Origin: an uncultured Eubacteriales bacterium
GTDB taxonomy: Bacteria; Bacillota; Clostridia; Christensenellales; Aristaeellaceae
Direction of reading: 5' to 3'
DNA length: 64,000 bases
Assembly (NCBI GenBank): GCA_902781095.1
Contig: CACZHW010000011.1
Span: 1 to 64,000 of the forward strand
Shown here: one piece after another, positions 17,914 through 26,687 of the stretch
Numbering within the stretch: the first letter of the stretch is position 1
Layout of the letters: the number at the start of each line of letters is the position of its first letter
Program-made: the position numbers and the translations under genes
The notes under the pieces: model-generated
The model's database searches: none
What the model saw: the letters and a program-made list of their open reading frames with translations, nothing else
Told to the model about the DNA's origin: nothing

Positions 17914-18965
17914 ACATGAACCAGCCTGTCCTCGAAGCGAAGGACCTTCGCATCTCCTTCCGCACGCCCGCCGGTCTCGTCCGCGCCGTCCGCGACGTCA
18001 GCTTCTCCCTCTATCCGGGCGAAACGCTGGCCATCGTGGGCGAGAGCGGCAGCGGCAAGAGCGTCACCTGCAAGGCCGCCATGGGCATCCTGCCCGGCAA
18101 CGCCGTCATCGAAGGCGGCGAAATCCTGGTGGACGGAAAGGACCTCCTGCACCTGCCGGAGCGCGATTTCTGCCGCCTGCGCGGGCGCAAGATCGCCATG
18201 GTCTTCCAGGACCCTCTCTCCAGCCTCAACCCCATCATGCGCGTGGGCAAGCAGCTGACCGAGGTCATGCGCCTCTCCGGCGTCCCCGCCGCGGAGGCGA
18301 AAAAGCGCGCGATCTCCCTGCTCTCCGAGGTCGGCATCTCGGAGCCGGAGCGCCGCTACCGCCAGTATCCGTTCGAGCTCTCCGGCGGCATGCGCCAGCG
18401 CATCGTCATCGCCATCGCGCTGGCCGCCGACCCGGAGATCCTCATCTGCGACGAGCCCACCACCGCGCTGGACGTGACCATCCAGGCCCAGATCCTGGAA
18501 CTGCTCTCCCGCCTCAAGAAAGAGCGCAGCCTGTCCATGATCTTCATCACCCACGATCTGGGCGTGGTGGCCAACATCGCGGACCGCATCGCGGTCATGT
18601 ACGCGGGCAAGCTCGTGGAAGAGGGCACCGCGCAGGAGGTCTTCTACACGCCTGCGCACCCGTACACGTGGGCGCTGCTCTCCTCCATGCCCGATCTGGA
18701 CACGCGCGACCGGCTGGACGCCATCCCCGGCACGCCGCCCAACATGGTGGCGCCCCCGCAGGGCGACGCTTTTGCCGACCGCAACCCCTACGCGCTGGCC
18801 ATCGATTTCGAGGCGCAGCCGCCGGCCTTTCCGATCACCGAGACCCACTGGGCGGCCACCTGGCTGCTGGACCCCCGCGCGCCGCGGCAGGAGATGCCCC
18901 GCGCGCTGCAGGAGCGCATCGCGCGCATGAAAGCGAGAAGGGAGGCGCAGGCGCATGGCAACTGA
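17910..18965 (+). CDS. oppD: Oligopeptide ABC transporter ATP-binding protein (OppD type)
   Basis: The 351-residue ATPase has Walker A GESGSGKS (44-51), a Q-loop in MVFQDPLSSLNP, signature LSGGM (about 154-158) and Walker B ILICDEPTTALD. The C-terminal part LLSSMPDLDTRDRLDAIPGTPP is the oligopeptide/dipeptide transporter extension. It overlaps oppC by ATGA; a second ATG six bases later is an alternative start. It pairs with OppF as a heterodimer. Confidence 0.93.
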   Translation: MNMNQPVLEAKDLRISFRTPAGLVRAVRDVSFSLYPGETLAIVGESGSGKSVTCKAAMGILPGNAVIEGGEILVDGKDLLHLPERDFCRLRGRKIAMVFQDPLSSLNPIMRVGKQLTEVMRLSGVPAAEAKKRAISLLSEVGISEPERRYRQYPFELSGGMRQRIVIAIALAADPEILICDEPTTALDVTIQAQILELLSRLKKERSLSMIFITHDLGVVANIADRIAVMYAGKLVEEGTAQEVFYTPAHPYTWALLSSMPDLDTRDRLDAIPGTPPNMVAPPQGDAFADRNPYALAIDFEAQPPAFPITETHWAATWLLDPRAPRQEMPRALQERIARMKARREAQAHGN

Positions 18966-19989
18966 ACCCCTTCTGCGCGTAGAGCACCTGTGCCAGTACT
19001 TCGGGCCCCTGCACGCCGTGGACGACGTTTCCTTTTCCATCGCCCCGGGCGAGGTCTTCGGCCTGGTGGGCGAGAGCGGGTGCGGCAAGACGACCACCGG
19101 CCGCTCCATCATCCGCCTCTACGACATCACGGACGGCAGCATCTGGTTCAAAGGCCAGCGCATCGCCGCCGGCACGCTGGGCTACCGCCGGCGCATCGCA
19201 GAAGCCCGCAGGCGCATGCGCGGCGCCTCCGCCGAGGAGCGCGCCGCCCTCTCCGCCCAAATCGCCGAAGAGCGGCGGCAGCTGCGCGCGGCCGTCCACG
19301 ACCACCGCAGCGTCCGCAAGGATGTCATCACCCGTATTCAGATGATTTACCAGGACCCCATCGCCTCTCTTGATCCCCGCATGACGGTCTACGACATCAT
19401 CGCCGAGGGCCTGCGCATCCGCGGGCAGCACGACAAACAGGCGATCGACAGCCGGGTTTACGGCATCCTGGACCGCGTCGGGCTGACGCGCGAGCACGCG
19501 CACCGGTATCCGCACGAGTTCTCCGGCGGCCAGCGCCAGCGCATCGGCGTGGCGCGCGCCGTCGTCATGGACCCCGAGATGATCATCGCAGACGAACCCG
19601 TCTCCGCGCTGGATGTCTCCATCCAGGCGCAGGTCATCAACCTCCTGTCCGATCTGCGGCGGGAGATGGGCCTGACCGTCCTGTTCATCGCGCACGATCT
19701 CTCGGTCGTCAAGTACTTCTCCGACCGTATCGGCGTCATGTACTTCGGCCGCCTGGTCGAGCTGGCGCCCGCGGACGAGCTCTTCCTGCACCCGCTGCAT
19801 CCCTATACGCGGGCGCTGCTCTCCGCCATTCCCCTGCCCGACCCGCTCTATGAGCGCGACCGCCGGCGCATCGTCTACGAACCTCGGCCGGAAGCGGAAG
19901 ACGCCGCGCTGCGGGAGATCACCGGCGGGCACTTCGTACGCTGCGGCGCCGCGGAGGTCCCGGGTTACCTGCGGGAGGCGGAAGCGTGA
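18955..19989 (+). CDS. oppF: Oligopeptide ABC transporter ATP-binding protein (OppF type) with coiled insertion
   Basis: The 344-residue ATPase has Walker A GESGCGKTT (39-47), Q-loop Q133 (MIYQDPIASLDPR), the FSGGQRQRIGVARA signature and Walker B MIIADEPVSALD. An insertion of about 50 residues rich in Arg, Glu and Ala (about 72-122) between Walker A and the Q-loop looks like a helical hairpin. A similarly placed insertion occurs in the amino-acid ATPase at 8878-9771. The start overlaps oppD by 11 bases. Confidence 0.92.
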   Translation: MATEPLLRVEHLCQYFGPLHAVDDVSFSIAPGEVFGLVGESGCGKTTTGRSIIRLYDITDGSIWFKGQRIAAGTLGYRRRIAEARRRMRGASAEERAALSAQIAEERRQLRAAVHDHRSVRKDVITRIQMIYQDPIASLDPRMTVYDIIAEGLRIRGQHDKQAIDSRVYGILDRVGLTREHAHRYPHEFSGGQRQRIGVARAVVMDPEMIIADEPVSALDVSIQAQVINLLSDLRREMGLTVLFIAHDLSVVKYFSDRIGVMYFGRLVELAPADELFLHPLHPYTRALLSAIPLPDPLYERDRRRIVYEPRPEAEDAALREITGGHFVRCGAAEVPGYLREAEA

Positions 19990-20375
19990 GACGGCTGCCC
20001 CGGGGGCTTTCACGCGCCCTGCCGGCCGTCTTCGGCCTCGTCATCGCAATCCTCGTCGCCCGCGCCCGCAGGGGCGCGGGCCTGCCGCCGGCCGCCTGTC
20101 TGTCCGACGGCTTTTTTGTAGCCGGCCTGCCGGAAACCGGCCTGGGGCTGCTGCTGGCCATAGCTGGAACCGGCTTTTTCGATATCTTCTCCTACGGCGC
20201 GCACAGCCTGCTCGTCCTCTTCACCCCTTTCCGCAAACCGGAGGACCTGCCGGACTACGTCACCTGGAAGATGCTGCGCGCCGAACGCCGGCAGAAGCCC
20301 GGGCATGCGCTGCTTTTCACCGGCCTTCTCTTCCTGCTGCTCTCCGCGGCCCTGCTGCCCTTTGCGGGAATCTGA
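19986..20375 (+). CDS. DUF3899-like small membrane protein
   Basis: The 129-residue protein has three to four hydrophobic segments. The middle sequence LSDGFFVAGLPETGLGLLLAIAGTGFFDIFSYG and the charged PDYVTWKMLRAERRQK region are typical of DUF3899 membrane proteins of Firmicutes, whose function is unknown. The start is GTG, overlapping the oppF stop by GTGA. It is thus translated as the sixth gene of the peptide transporter operon, though a transport role is not shown. Confidence 0.7.
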   Translation: MRRLPRGLSRALPAVFGLVIAILVARARRGAGLPPAACLSDGFFVAGLPETGLGLLLAIAGTGFFDIFSYGAHSLLVLFTPFRKPEDLPDYVTWKMLRAERRQKPGHALLFTGLLFLLLSAALLPFAGI

Positions 20376-20413
20376 CGCCGGACCTTTAAACCCGCCTCGA
20401 CAAAGGAGTCTTT

Positions 20414-21847
20414 ATGAAAGCACCTTTCTCCCCGTATCTCTCCTCCATCGCCCCCGGCCTGCGGCGCCTCTGCGCCCTGCTGGAGGCGCATTTCGATTCT
20501 GTCAGTATCCTCTCGACGGACAGCCGGGGCTTCACCCTGCGCGCCTCTCCCCACGCCAAATCCGTCTCCAATCAGACGATGACGACGGAGCGGGGCACCG
20601 TCGTGCGCGTCCACCGGTACGGCCTGTACAGCGAGTACAGCCTCAACCGGTTTGATCCCCAAAGGCCGGAAGCCTGCGCGGACGCGATCCTGCGCGAACT
20701 GCAGGCGCAGCTGTCCCTGCTCCAATCATCGGGCGTCGCCCCCTACGACACACCCGCGCCGGACGATCCGCCGCAGACGCTCCTCGCGGAAATGGAGACG
20801 GGGCGCCTGCCGGAGGAAGAGGACCTTTCCGCCCTCATCGGCCGGCTCTCCGCGCTGGCGGAGGAAGGCATGCATCGCGGAAATCACCTCGTCGACTGTA
20901 CGCTCAGCGCCCAGTCCACCCACGTCTGCAAGCTCTTTCTCACGAAGAACCGTGACCTGCGCCAGAGCTACGTCTACTCGGAAGGCAGCGTCATGACCGT
21001 CGCATCCGACGGGGAGAAGAGCGGGATGGGCTACCGCGGCCTGTCCGGCCGCTGCGGCCCGGAGCTGTTCGACGGGTTCCCCGCCGCACTGGAAGAGGCG
21101 CTGAAGGACGCAGCCGACGTGCTCTCGGCGGAGCGCGTCGTCCCCGGCGAATACGAGATCATCGCCGATCCCGAGGTCGCCGGCCTCATCGCCCACGAAG
21201 CCTTCGGCCACGGCGTGGAGATGGACATGTTCGTCAAAAACCGCGCGCTGGGAGCCGACTACATCGGAAAGCGCGTGGGCTCCGACCTCGTCACCATGCA
21301 CGAAGGCGCGCTGGCGGCCTGCGAAGTCTCCTCCTACGCCTTTGACGACGAGGGGAACCCCGCGGGCGACGTCGTCGAGATCGATCACGGCATCCTCAAA
21401 ACCGGCATCTGCGACGCGCTGAGCGCCCTGCGCCTCGGGGTCGCCCCGACAGGCAACGGCAAGCGCGAAAACTTCGAGCACAAGGCGTACACCCGCATGA
21501 CCAACACCGTCTTTGAGGCGGGGGATTCCACCCTGGAGGAGATGATCGCCTCCGTCCGGCACGGCTATCTGCTCCGCGGCAGCGAATCCGGCATGGAGGA
21601 CCCCAAGCACTGGGGTATCCAGTGCATCGTCTCGTGCGGCTATGAAATCCGGGACGGCCGGCTCACCGGCAAGGTCGTCGCGCCGGTCGTGTTGACGGGC
21701 TACGTCCCCGACCTGCTCGGTTCCGTCTCCATGCTCGGCAAACAGGTCTCCGTCTTCGGAACCGGCGGCTGCGGCAAGGGCACCAAAGAATGGGTGAAGG
21801 TCTCCGACGGGGGCCCCTATCTGAAAGCGAGGGCGATTCTGGGATGA
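20414..21847 (+). CDS. tldD: TldD family metalloprotease
   Basis: The 477-residue protein has the zinc-binding HEAFGH motif at H261-E262...H266 and the family ending GKGTKEWVKVSDGGPYLKARAILG. TldD with its partner TldE/PmbA forms a heteromeric protease that degrades unfolded peptides and matures some peptides such as microcin B17. AAAGGAG precedes the ATG. Its stop overlaps the pmbA start by ATGA, as expected for obligate partners. It follows the peptide transporter operon by only 38 bases, so read-through is possible. Confidence 0.92.
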   Translation: MKAPFSPYLSSIAPGLRRLCALLEAHFDSVSILSTDSRGFTLRASPHAKSVSNQTMTTERGTVVRVHRYGLYSEYSLNRFDPQRPEACADAILRELQAQLSLLQSSGVAPYDTPAPDDPPQTLLAEMETGRLPEEEDLSALIGRLSALAEEGMHRGNHLVDCTLSAQSTHVCKLFLTKNRDLRQSYVYSEGSVMTVASDGEKSGMGYRGLSGRCGPELFDGFPAALEEALKDAADVLSAERVVPGEYEIIADPEVAGLIAHEAFGHGVEMDMFVKNRALGADYIGKRVGSDLVTMHEGALAACEVSSYAFDDEGNPAGDVVEIDHGILKTGICDALSALRLGVAPTGNGKRENFEHKAYTRMTNTVFEAGDSTLEEMIASVRHGYLLRGSESGMEDPKHWGIQCIVSCGYEIRDGRLTGKVVAPVVLTGYVPDLLGSVSMLGKQVSVFGTGGCGKGTKEWVKVSDGGPYLKARAILG

Positions 21848-23136
21848 ACACCGAAAGGCTGATCGAACTGCTGAAAAGCTGCGGCGCCGACGCATGGGAG
21901 CTGACCTGTGACGACGCCGACATCTGGGAGTTTTATTTCATCCGCCACGCGCTGGACCAGAACCGCGTGCGCAGCACCCGCCACCTGGGCGTCCGCGTCT
22001 ACCGGCGCTTTGAGGACGGGAAATACCTGGGGTCCGCCGGCGGCGAAATCCCGCCCACGGCCACGGAGGCGGATGCCTCCGCCGCGATCGGGGGGTTCCT
22101 CTCGGCGGCCGCGTTCGTGCGAAACCCCGCCTATACCCTCAACGCGCCGGCAGGAGAGGTCCTGTCGGATGTCGGCGCAGCCCCGGATCCGGCCGAATCG
22201 GCAAAGGCGTTTATGGAGGTGCTCCGCTCCCTGCCCGAAACGCAGACGGAGCGCGTCAACTCCTATGAGATTTTTACCGGATCCCACCGCGTCCGGTACA
22301 TAAACAGCGAGGGCGTCGACGTCACGGCGCTGCGCCCCTCTTCCATGGCGGAGGTCGTGCTGAACGCCAGCCGGGGCGCTCACGAGATTGAGGTGTACCG
22401 CAAGCTCACCTGCGGCACCTGCGACAAAGCCGCCCTCTGCAAGGCGCTGGAGGCGGCGCTTCGCACCGGCCGGGACAGGCTGGCGGCCGTTCCCACCCCC
22501 GCGCTGGGCACCTGCGACGTGCTCTTCTCCGGCACGGCCGCGGCAGAGCTGTACGGCTACTTTATCAGCCGCGTGAACGCCGCCTTCAAGGTTCGTGGCT
22601 ACAGCGACTGGGAGACGGGCAAGCCGCTCTGCGAATCCGTTAGAGGCGACCGCGTCACGCTCAAAGCGCTCGCTTTCCTGCCCAATTCCTCCCGCAACAC
22701 ACCCTTTGACGCGGAGGGCGCGCCCGTGCGGGACGCGCTGCTCATCGGGGACGGAACGGTGCGCCGTTTCGTCGGCAACCGGCAGTTCAGCTGTTACCTC
22801 GGGCTTGCGGATTCCTTCCAGCCCGGCAATTACGCTGTTTCCGGCGGCAGCGAAAGCGCCGAAGCCCTGCGCACCGGCACCTGCCTGGAAGCCGTGGATT
22901 TCTCCGATTTCCAGGCCGATCCCGTCACCGGCGACATCGCCGGCGAAATCCGCCTGGCCTACCTCCGCGAAGGCGGAAAGGTCACGCCCGTAACGGGCGG
23001 ATCGGTCTCCGGCAACATGCGGGACTTCATACCGTCGCTGCGCATGTCCCGCGAGCTCTGGCAGCAGGACAACCTGCTGCTCCCCGCCCTGACGCGGCTC
23101 TCCGGCGTGCACATCGCGGGCGGAGCCGGAGCCTGA
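21844..23136 (+). CDS. pmbA: PmbA/TldE family metalloprotease partner
   Basis: The 430-residue protein is the TldD-like subunit without the HExxxH zinc motif. It has the C-terminal family block ITGGSVSGNMRDF-like (VTGGSVSGNMRDFIPSLRMS, about 385-404). It starts at the ATG that overlaps the tldD stop; the longer frame from 21790 is an extension inside tldD. TldD and PmbA together form one proteolytic chamber. Substrate here is unknown. A small cysteine-rich peptide is encoded just downstream but has its own promoter. Confidence 0.9.
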   Translation: MNTERLIELLKSCGADAWELTCDDADIWEFYFIRHALDQNRVRSTRHLGVRVYRRFEDGKYLGSAGGEIPPTATEADASAAIGGFLSAAAFVRNPAYTLNAPAGEVLSDVGAAPDPAESAKAFMEVLRSLPETQTERVNSYEIFTGSHRVRYINSEGVDVTALRPSSMAEVVLNASRGAHEIEVYRKLTCGTCDKAALCKALEAALRTGRDRLAAVPTPALGTCDVLFSGTAAAELYGYFISRVNAAFKVRGYSDWETGKPLCESVRGDRVTLKALAFLPNSSRNTPFDAEGAPVRDALLIGDGTVRRFVGNRQFSCYLGLADSFQPGNYAVSGGSESAEALRTGTCLEAVDFSDFQADPVTGDIAGEIRLAYLREGGKVTPVTGGSVSGNMRDFIPSLRMSRELWQQDNLLLPALTRLSGVHIAGGAGA

Positions 23137-23172
23137 GCGCGCCGTCCGGAAGGAATCCGGCCGAAAAAACGC

Positions 23173-23201
23173 TTGACATTCTTCCGTATCCGGTATATAA
23201 C
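23173..23201 (+). promoter_or_regulatory. Sigma-A promoter of the cysteine leader and cysK-cysE
   Basis: TTGACA (23173-23178) and TATAAC (23196-23201) are 17 bases apart. Transcription should start near 23208, about 33 bases before the leader-peptide ATG. Confidence 0.85.
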
Positions 23202-23240
23202 ATAGCAAAACAGTAGGGATTGATCCCGTCGGAGGACGTC

Positions 23241-23321
23241 ATGAAGAACCGCCAGTTCAAGGGTATGACCTGTTGCTGCGTGTGCTGTGTGAAGCACGCG
23301 TGTTTCGGCATACCCATCTGA
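23241..23321 (+). CDS. Cysteine-rich leader peptide of cysK-cysE
   Basis: This is a 26-codon ORF preceded by GGAGG with 5-base spacing. It encodes six cysteines: residues 11, 12, 13, 15, 16 and 21, that is five in six consecutive codons (CCCVCC). It begins MKNRQFKGMT and ends ACFGIPI. It lies between a strong promoter and an intrinsic terminator, upstream of the cysteine synthase gene, which is the layout of an attenuator leader peptide that senses charged tRNA-Cys. A separate role as a metal-binding or modified peptide cannot be excluded, as tldD-pmbA lies upstream. It is too short to be called by standard gene finders. Confidence 0.85.
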   Translation: MKNRQFKGMTCCCVCCVKHACFGIPI

Positions 23322-23376
23322 CTTCCAGACGAGCAAAAGAATCCGGAAGGCCGTTGGGCTTTCCGGATTTTTGTTT
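23261..23376 (+). promoter_or_regulatory. Candidate ribosome-mediated cysteine attenuator
   Basis: Three competing pairings can be drawn by hand. First, GGGTATG-a-CC (23261-23270) pairs with GGCATACCC (23307-23315), enclosing an inner stem (23279-23286 with 23293-23300) over the Cys codons. Second, TTTCGG (23303-23308, plus AT after a bulge) pairs with CCGGAA (23343-23348). Third is the terminator stem 23340-23352 with 23357-23369. The second pairing excludes both others. A ribosome stalled on Cys codons would free segment 2 and prevent termination; one that reaches the stop codon would mask segment 2 and allow it. The mechanism is inferred. Confidence 0.65.
23340..23376 (+). terminator. Attenuator terminator before cysK
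   Basis: A 13-bp stem with one G-T pair (23340-23352 with 23357-23369) and a 4-base loop is followed by TTTTTGTTT. It stands about 110 bases before the cysK start, so it must be bypassed for cysK-cysE expression from the promoter at 23173. Confidence 0.9.
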
Positions 23377-23489
23377 CCATCAGACACTGTGCACAAAAAG
23401 GAGGAGGACGCCATGCCGGGCAGACGATGTAGCCGCTTCACCCGAGCGCCTGAAGCAAAAGAAAAACGACACAAAAAGGAGGATTCCCC

Positions 23490-24422
23490 ATGGCAGACAT
23501 CTACACATCCGCCGATCAGCTGATCGGAAAAACTCCGCTGCTGGAACTTGCACATATTGAAAGAGAAGAGCATCTGGAAGCCCGGCTCCTGGCCAAGCTG
23601 GAGTACTTCAACCCCACCGGCTCCGTCAAGGACCGCATTGCCAAGGCCATGATCGACGACGCCGAGGCCAAAGGCCTGCTGAAGCCCGGCTCGGTCATCA
23701 TCGAGCCGACCTCCGGCAACACCGGCATCGGGCTCGCTTCCGTCGCGGCAGCCCGCGGCTACCGCGTCCTCATCGTCATGCCGGAGACCATGAGCATCGA
23801 GCGCAGGCAGCTGATGCGAGCTTATGGCGCGGAAATCGTGCTGACGGAAGGCGCGAAGGGCATGAAGGGCTCCATCGAAAAGGCGGAGGCGCTCTCCCGC
23901 GAGATTCCGGGCGCCTTCCTGCCCGGCCAGTTCGTCAATCCGGCCAACCCTGCCGTCCACCGTTCGACGACCGGCCCGGAGATCTGGGCGGATACGGACG
24001 GAAACGTGGATGCGTTCGTCGCCGGCGTGGGCACCGGCGGCACCGTCACCGGCGTCGGCGAATACCTGAAGGAGCAGAACCCTGCGGTCCGCGTCGTGGC
24101 GGTGGAGCCCGCCTCCTCTCCCGTGCTGAGCCGCGGCACGGCCGGCGCGCACAAGATACAGGGCATCGGCGCGGGCTTCGTGCCCTCCGTGCTCAACACC
24201 GCCGTCTACGACGAGGTCATCGCCGTGGAAAACGAGGACGCGTTTGCCATGGGCCGGCGCATCGGGCAGAGCGAGGGGGTCCTCGTCGGCATCTCCTCCG
24301 GCGCAGCGGTGCACGCCGCCGTGCAGCTGGCCAGGCGGCCGGAATTCCGCGGCAAGACGATCGTCGTCCTGCTGCCGGACGCCGGCGACCGGTATCTGTC
24401 GACGCCTCTCTTCGGTGCGTAA
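23490..24422 (+). CDS. cysK: Cysteine synthase (O-acetylserine sulfhydrylase)
   Basis: The 310-residue PLP enzyme makes cysteine from O-acetylserine and sulfide. The PLP lysine is K47 in NPTGSVKDR; the phosphate and substrate loop TSGNTG is at 74-79; and [15 protein letters not shown] is the glycine-rich PLP-phosphate loop. AAGGAGG precedes the ATG. It is followed after one base by cysE, whose product it would bind in the cysteine synthase complex. Expression is probably controlled by the upstream leader and terminator. Confidence 0.95.
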   Translation: MADIYTSADQLIGKTPLLELAHIEREEHLEARLLAKLEYFNPTGSVKDRIAKAMIDDAEAKGLLKPGSVIIEPTSGNTGIGLASVAAARGYRVLIVMPETMSIERRQLMRAYGAEIVLTEGAKGMKGSIEKAEALSREIPGAFLPGQFVNPANPAVHRSTTGPEIWADTDGNVDAFVAGVGTGGTVTGVGEYLKEQNPAVRVVAVEPASSPVLSRGTAGAHKIQGIGAGFVPSVLNTAVYDEVIAVENEDAFAMGRRIGQSEGVLVGISSGAAVHAAVQLARRPEFRGKTIVVLLPDAGDRYLSTPLFGA

Positions 24423-24423
24423 G

Positions 24424-25296
24424 ATGGAACACGGCATCCAATCGGCCCTCGCGGAGGCTGAAGCGGCGCTGCACTGTTCCGGCGTCCCCTGCAGCTCCGG
24501 CTTTGCCGGTTTTCGCGGCAAAGCGGAACAGCTGACGGATCGGCTGTGCGAGGCTCTCTTCCCCGCCTTTTCCCCCGCCCCCGCCTCACAGGGGGAGTCG
24601 CTTAGCGCGTCGGCGGCGCTCCTCTCCTCCTGCCTGCAGGCGGTCCTGCCCGACCCGCGGCAGGCGTCTTCCGTTTGCCGTTCGTTCATCGGCGGGCTCG
24701 CCGCGGTTCAGCGCCGGCTCGGCACGGACCTGGCCGCCGCCTTCAGGGGCGATCCCGCGGCCCGCAGCGAAGCGGAAGTCGTCCTGTGCTATCCCGGTTT
24801 CCGCGCCGTCGCCGTCTACCGGCTGGCCCATGAGCTGCTGCTGCTGGGCGTCCCCCTGCTGCCGCGCGTCATGACGGAATACGCGCACCGCCTGACCGGG
24901 ATCGACATCCACCCGGGCGCCGTCATCGGCGACGCCTTCTTCATCGATCACGGCACAGGCGTCGTCATCGGCGAAACGACGACCATCGGGCACGACGTCA
25001 AGCTCTATCAGCACGTGACGCTGGGGGCGAAGAGCTTCGATCTGCTGCCGGACGGAAGCCCCGTCAAAGGCATCAAGCGCCACCCGGACATCGGCGATTT
25101 CGTCGTCATCTACGCCGGGGCAACCATCCTGGGCGGCGACACCCGCATCGGCAGTCATTGCGTCATCGGCGGCAACGTGTGGCTGACCCATTCCGTCCCG
25201 GCCGGAAAGACGGTGCTCGCCCGCGCCGCCGTAACCGAGGCGGCGCTGATCCGCGACAGGCTGGCCGTCCCGCCCCTTGACAGCGCCATGCTCTGA
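24424..25296 (+). CDS. cysE: Serine O-acetyltransferase
   Basis: The 290-residue enzyme acetylates serine to supply cysK. It has an N-terminal helical domain and a C-terminal left-handed hexapeptide-repeat domain ([29 protein letters not shown], about 160-190, with the catalytic H in DHGTG). The start at 24424 lies one base past the cysK stop; the longer frame back to 24244 overlaps cysK and is not used. The protein belongs to the longer form of the family. It ends in a terminator, making a two-gene cysteine operon. Confidence 0.93.
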   Translation: MEHGIQSALAEAEAALHCSGVPCSSGFAGFRGKAEQLTDRLCEALFPAFSPAPASQGESLSASAALLSSCLQAVLPDPRQASSVCRSFIGGLAAVQRRLGTDLAAAFRGDPAARSEAEVVLCYPGFRAVAVYRLAHELLLLGVPLLPRVMTEYAHRLTGIDIHPGAVIGDAFFIDHGTGVVIGETTTIGHDVKLYQHVTLGAKSFDLLPDGSPVKGIKRHPDIGDFVVIYAGATILGGDTRIGSHCVIGGNVWLTHSVPAGKTVLARAAVTEAALIRDRLAVPPLDSAML

Positions 25297-25300
25297 GACG

Positions 25301-25336
25301 CAGCGCGTCCTCCCTTTCAGGAGGACGCGCTGTTTT
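25301..25336 (+). terminator. Intrinsic terminator of cysK-cysE
   Basis: A perfect 12-bp stem (25301-25312 with 25321-25332) and 8-base loop are followed by TTTT. The tail overlaps the stop codon of the convergent kinase gene. Confidence 0.85.
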
Positions 25337-26687
25337 ATCCGATCGTCACGGTGAAGGTTGTAAGCCCTTCCCGGCTTTCCGCGCGGATCCTCGCGCCGTT
25401 GGCCTCCGCCAGCTCCTTCGCGATGGCAAGACCCAGGCCGCTGCCGCCCGTCTCGCGGCTGTGCGACTTCTCCGCCCGGTAAAACCGCTGGAAGATGTGC
25501 GGCAGATCCGCCGCATCGATGCCCGGCCCCGTATTGGCGACCGAGAACACCGCGCCCTTCCCTTTCGGTTTCAGCGCCAGGCGGATTTTCCCGCCCTCCT
25601 CCGAATACTTGAGCGCGTTGTCCAGCAGGATGAGCGCCAGCTGCCGGATCATCGCCTCGTCCCCGACGGCGCGGACTCCTTCCGGAATATCGGTCTCAAG
25701 CTTCTTTCCGGCCTCAAAGACCGTGCTTTCAAAGGGCAACGCCGCCGAAAGCAGCGTCCGGCTCAGGTCAAAGGGCCTGCGCTCCGCCTTCACTGTACCG
25801 TTCTCCATCCGCGCCAACGACAGGAGGCTTTGGACCAGTTTGTTCGTCCGCTCGACCTCCTGCCGGATATAACCCAGATTCTCGTTCTCCCCGACCTCGT
25901 CTTCCAGCACCTGCGCATTGGCCGAGATGACAGCCAGCGGCGTCTTCAGCTCGTGGCTGGCGTCCCAGACGAACTGCCGCTGCCGCCGAAAGGCTTCCTC
26001 CACCGGTGCGACCATCCTGCGGATCAGGAAGAACGCCGCCACGCCCAGGATGAAGCACGCCAGAGCACCCGTCGCCGCAGCGATGAGCGTCACGCGGCGC
26101 ACGCTCTCCATTTCCAGCCGCGCATCCAGCACCACGGCCGTCCGGCTCCCCTCCCGCTGCGAGAGGATGAAGAACTGCGTCCCGATCCTTCCCCGGTTTT
26201 GCCCGGAGGCGAGAATCTCATCGGCAAGCGCCTGTACCTGTTCGCCCGAATAGAGCTCTTCCCGGTCGCTCGACCAGGAAGAGACCTTCCCTGCTCCGTC
26301 CAGCCGGATCGTATAGCTGCTGGACAGGCTGGCGGCCGTGTCACCCATGTCCATCGGCTGGCCCGGAACGGGTCTCTGCCTTCCGAAAGAACTGCCGTCA
26401 CCCGTACCCGAAGCGCCCCGCCTCCGGAAGCGTGCGAAGAAACCCGTCTCTTCCTGCTCCCCGTCTTCATCGTCATCCGGCTTTGGCGGAGGCGTGCTTT
26501 CCGCTTCCTGTGCCGTCGTTCGCAGGGGCCGGCCGGAACGCCTCGTCAGCGTCTCCAGCGCAGCCATCGCCTGCCGCTCCACCCCACGGTAATTGGCGAT
26601 GCTGATGGCAGCCACGATGCCGGCCGTCACCAGAACGATGAACAGGATGACCAGCAGCGTCACCCTGCGCCGCATCCGGGCGATCAT
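25335..26687 (-). CDS. Two-component sensor histidine kinase
   Basis: The 450-residue kinase has TM1 (about 9-29), an extracellular sensor part of about 170 residues, TM2 (about 203-222), a DHp domain with phospho-accepting H245 (DASHELKTPL) and an ATPase domain with N, G1 (NTGPGIDAADLP) and G2 (GGSGLGLAI) boxes. The sensor part holds an odd Pro/Asp/Glu stretch (PPPKPDDDEDGEQEE) and a GRQRPVPGQPMDMG segment. The second resembles the Gly/Gln/Met/Arg-rich secreted protein encoded nearby. It overlaps the regulator gene by ATGA. Confidence 0.93.
   Translation of the reverse strand: MIARMRRRVTLLVILFIVLVTAGIVAAISIANYRGVERQAMAALETLTRRSGRPLRTTAQEAESTPPPKPDDDEDGEQEETGFFARFRRRGASGTGDGSSFGRQRPVPGQPMDMGDTAASLSSSYTIRLDGAGKVSSWSSDREELYSGEQVQALADEILASGQNRGRIGTQFFILSQREGSRTAVVLDARLEMESVRRVTLIAAATGALACFILGVAAFFLIRRMVAPVEEAFRRQRQFVWDASHELKTPLAVISANAQVLEDEVGENENLGYIRQEVERTNKLVQSLLSLARMENGTVKAERRPFDLSRTLLSAALPFESTVFEAGKKLETDIPEGVRAVGDEAMIRQLALILLDNALKYSEEGGKIRLALKPKGKGAVFSVANTGPGIDAADLPHIFQRFYRAEKSHSRETGGSGLGLAIAKELAEANGARIRAESREGLTTFTVTIG

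Noticed and set aside
23137..23489. T-box or SAM riboswitch before cysK
   Set aside because: The T-box sequence (AGGGTGGNACCGCG) and SAM-riboswitch core motifs are not present; the leader ORF with terminator explains the region better.
24244..24423. 60-codon N-terminal extension of cysE overlapping cysK
   Set aside because: It overlaps the conserved cysK C-terminus out of frame; the ATG one base after the cysK stop gives a normal N-terminus.
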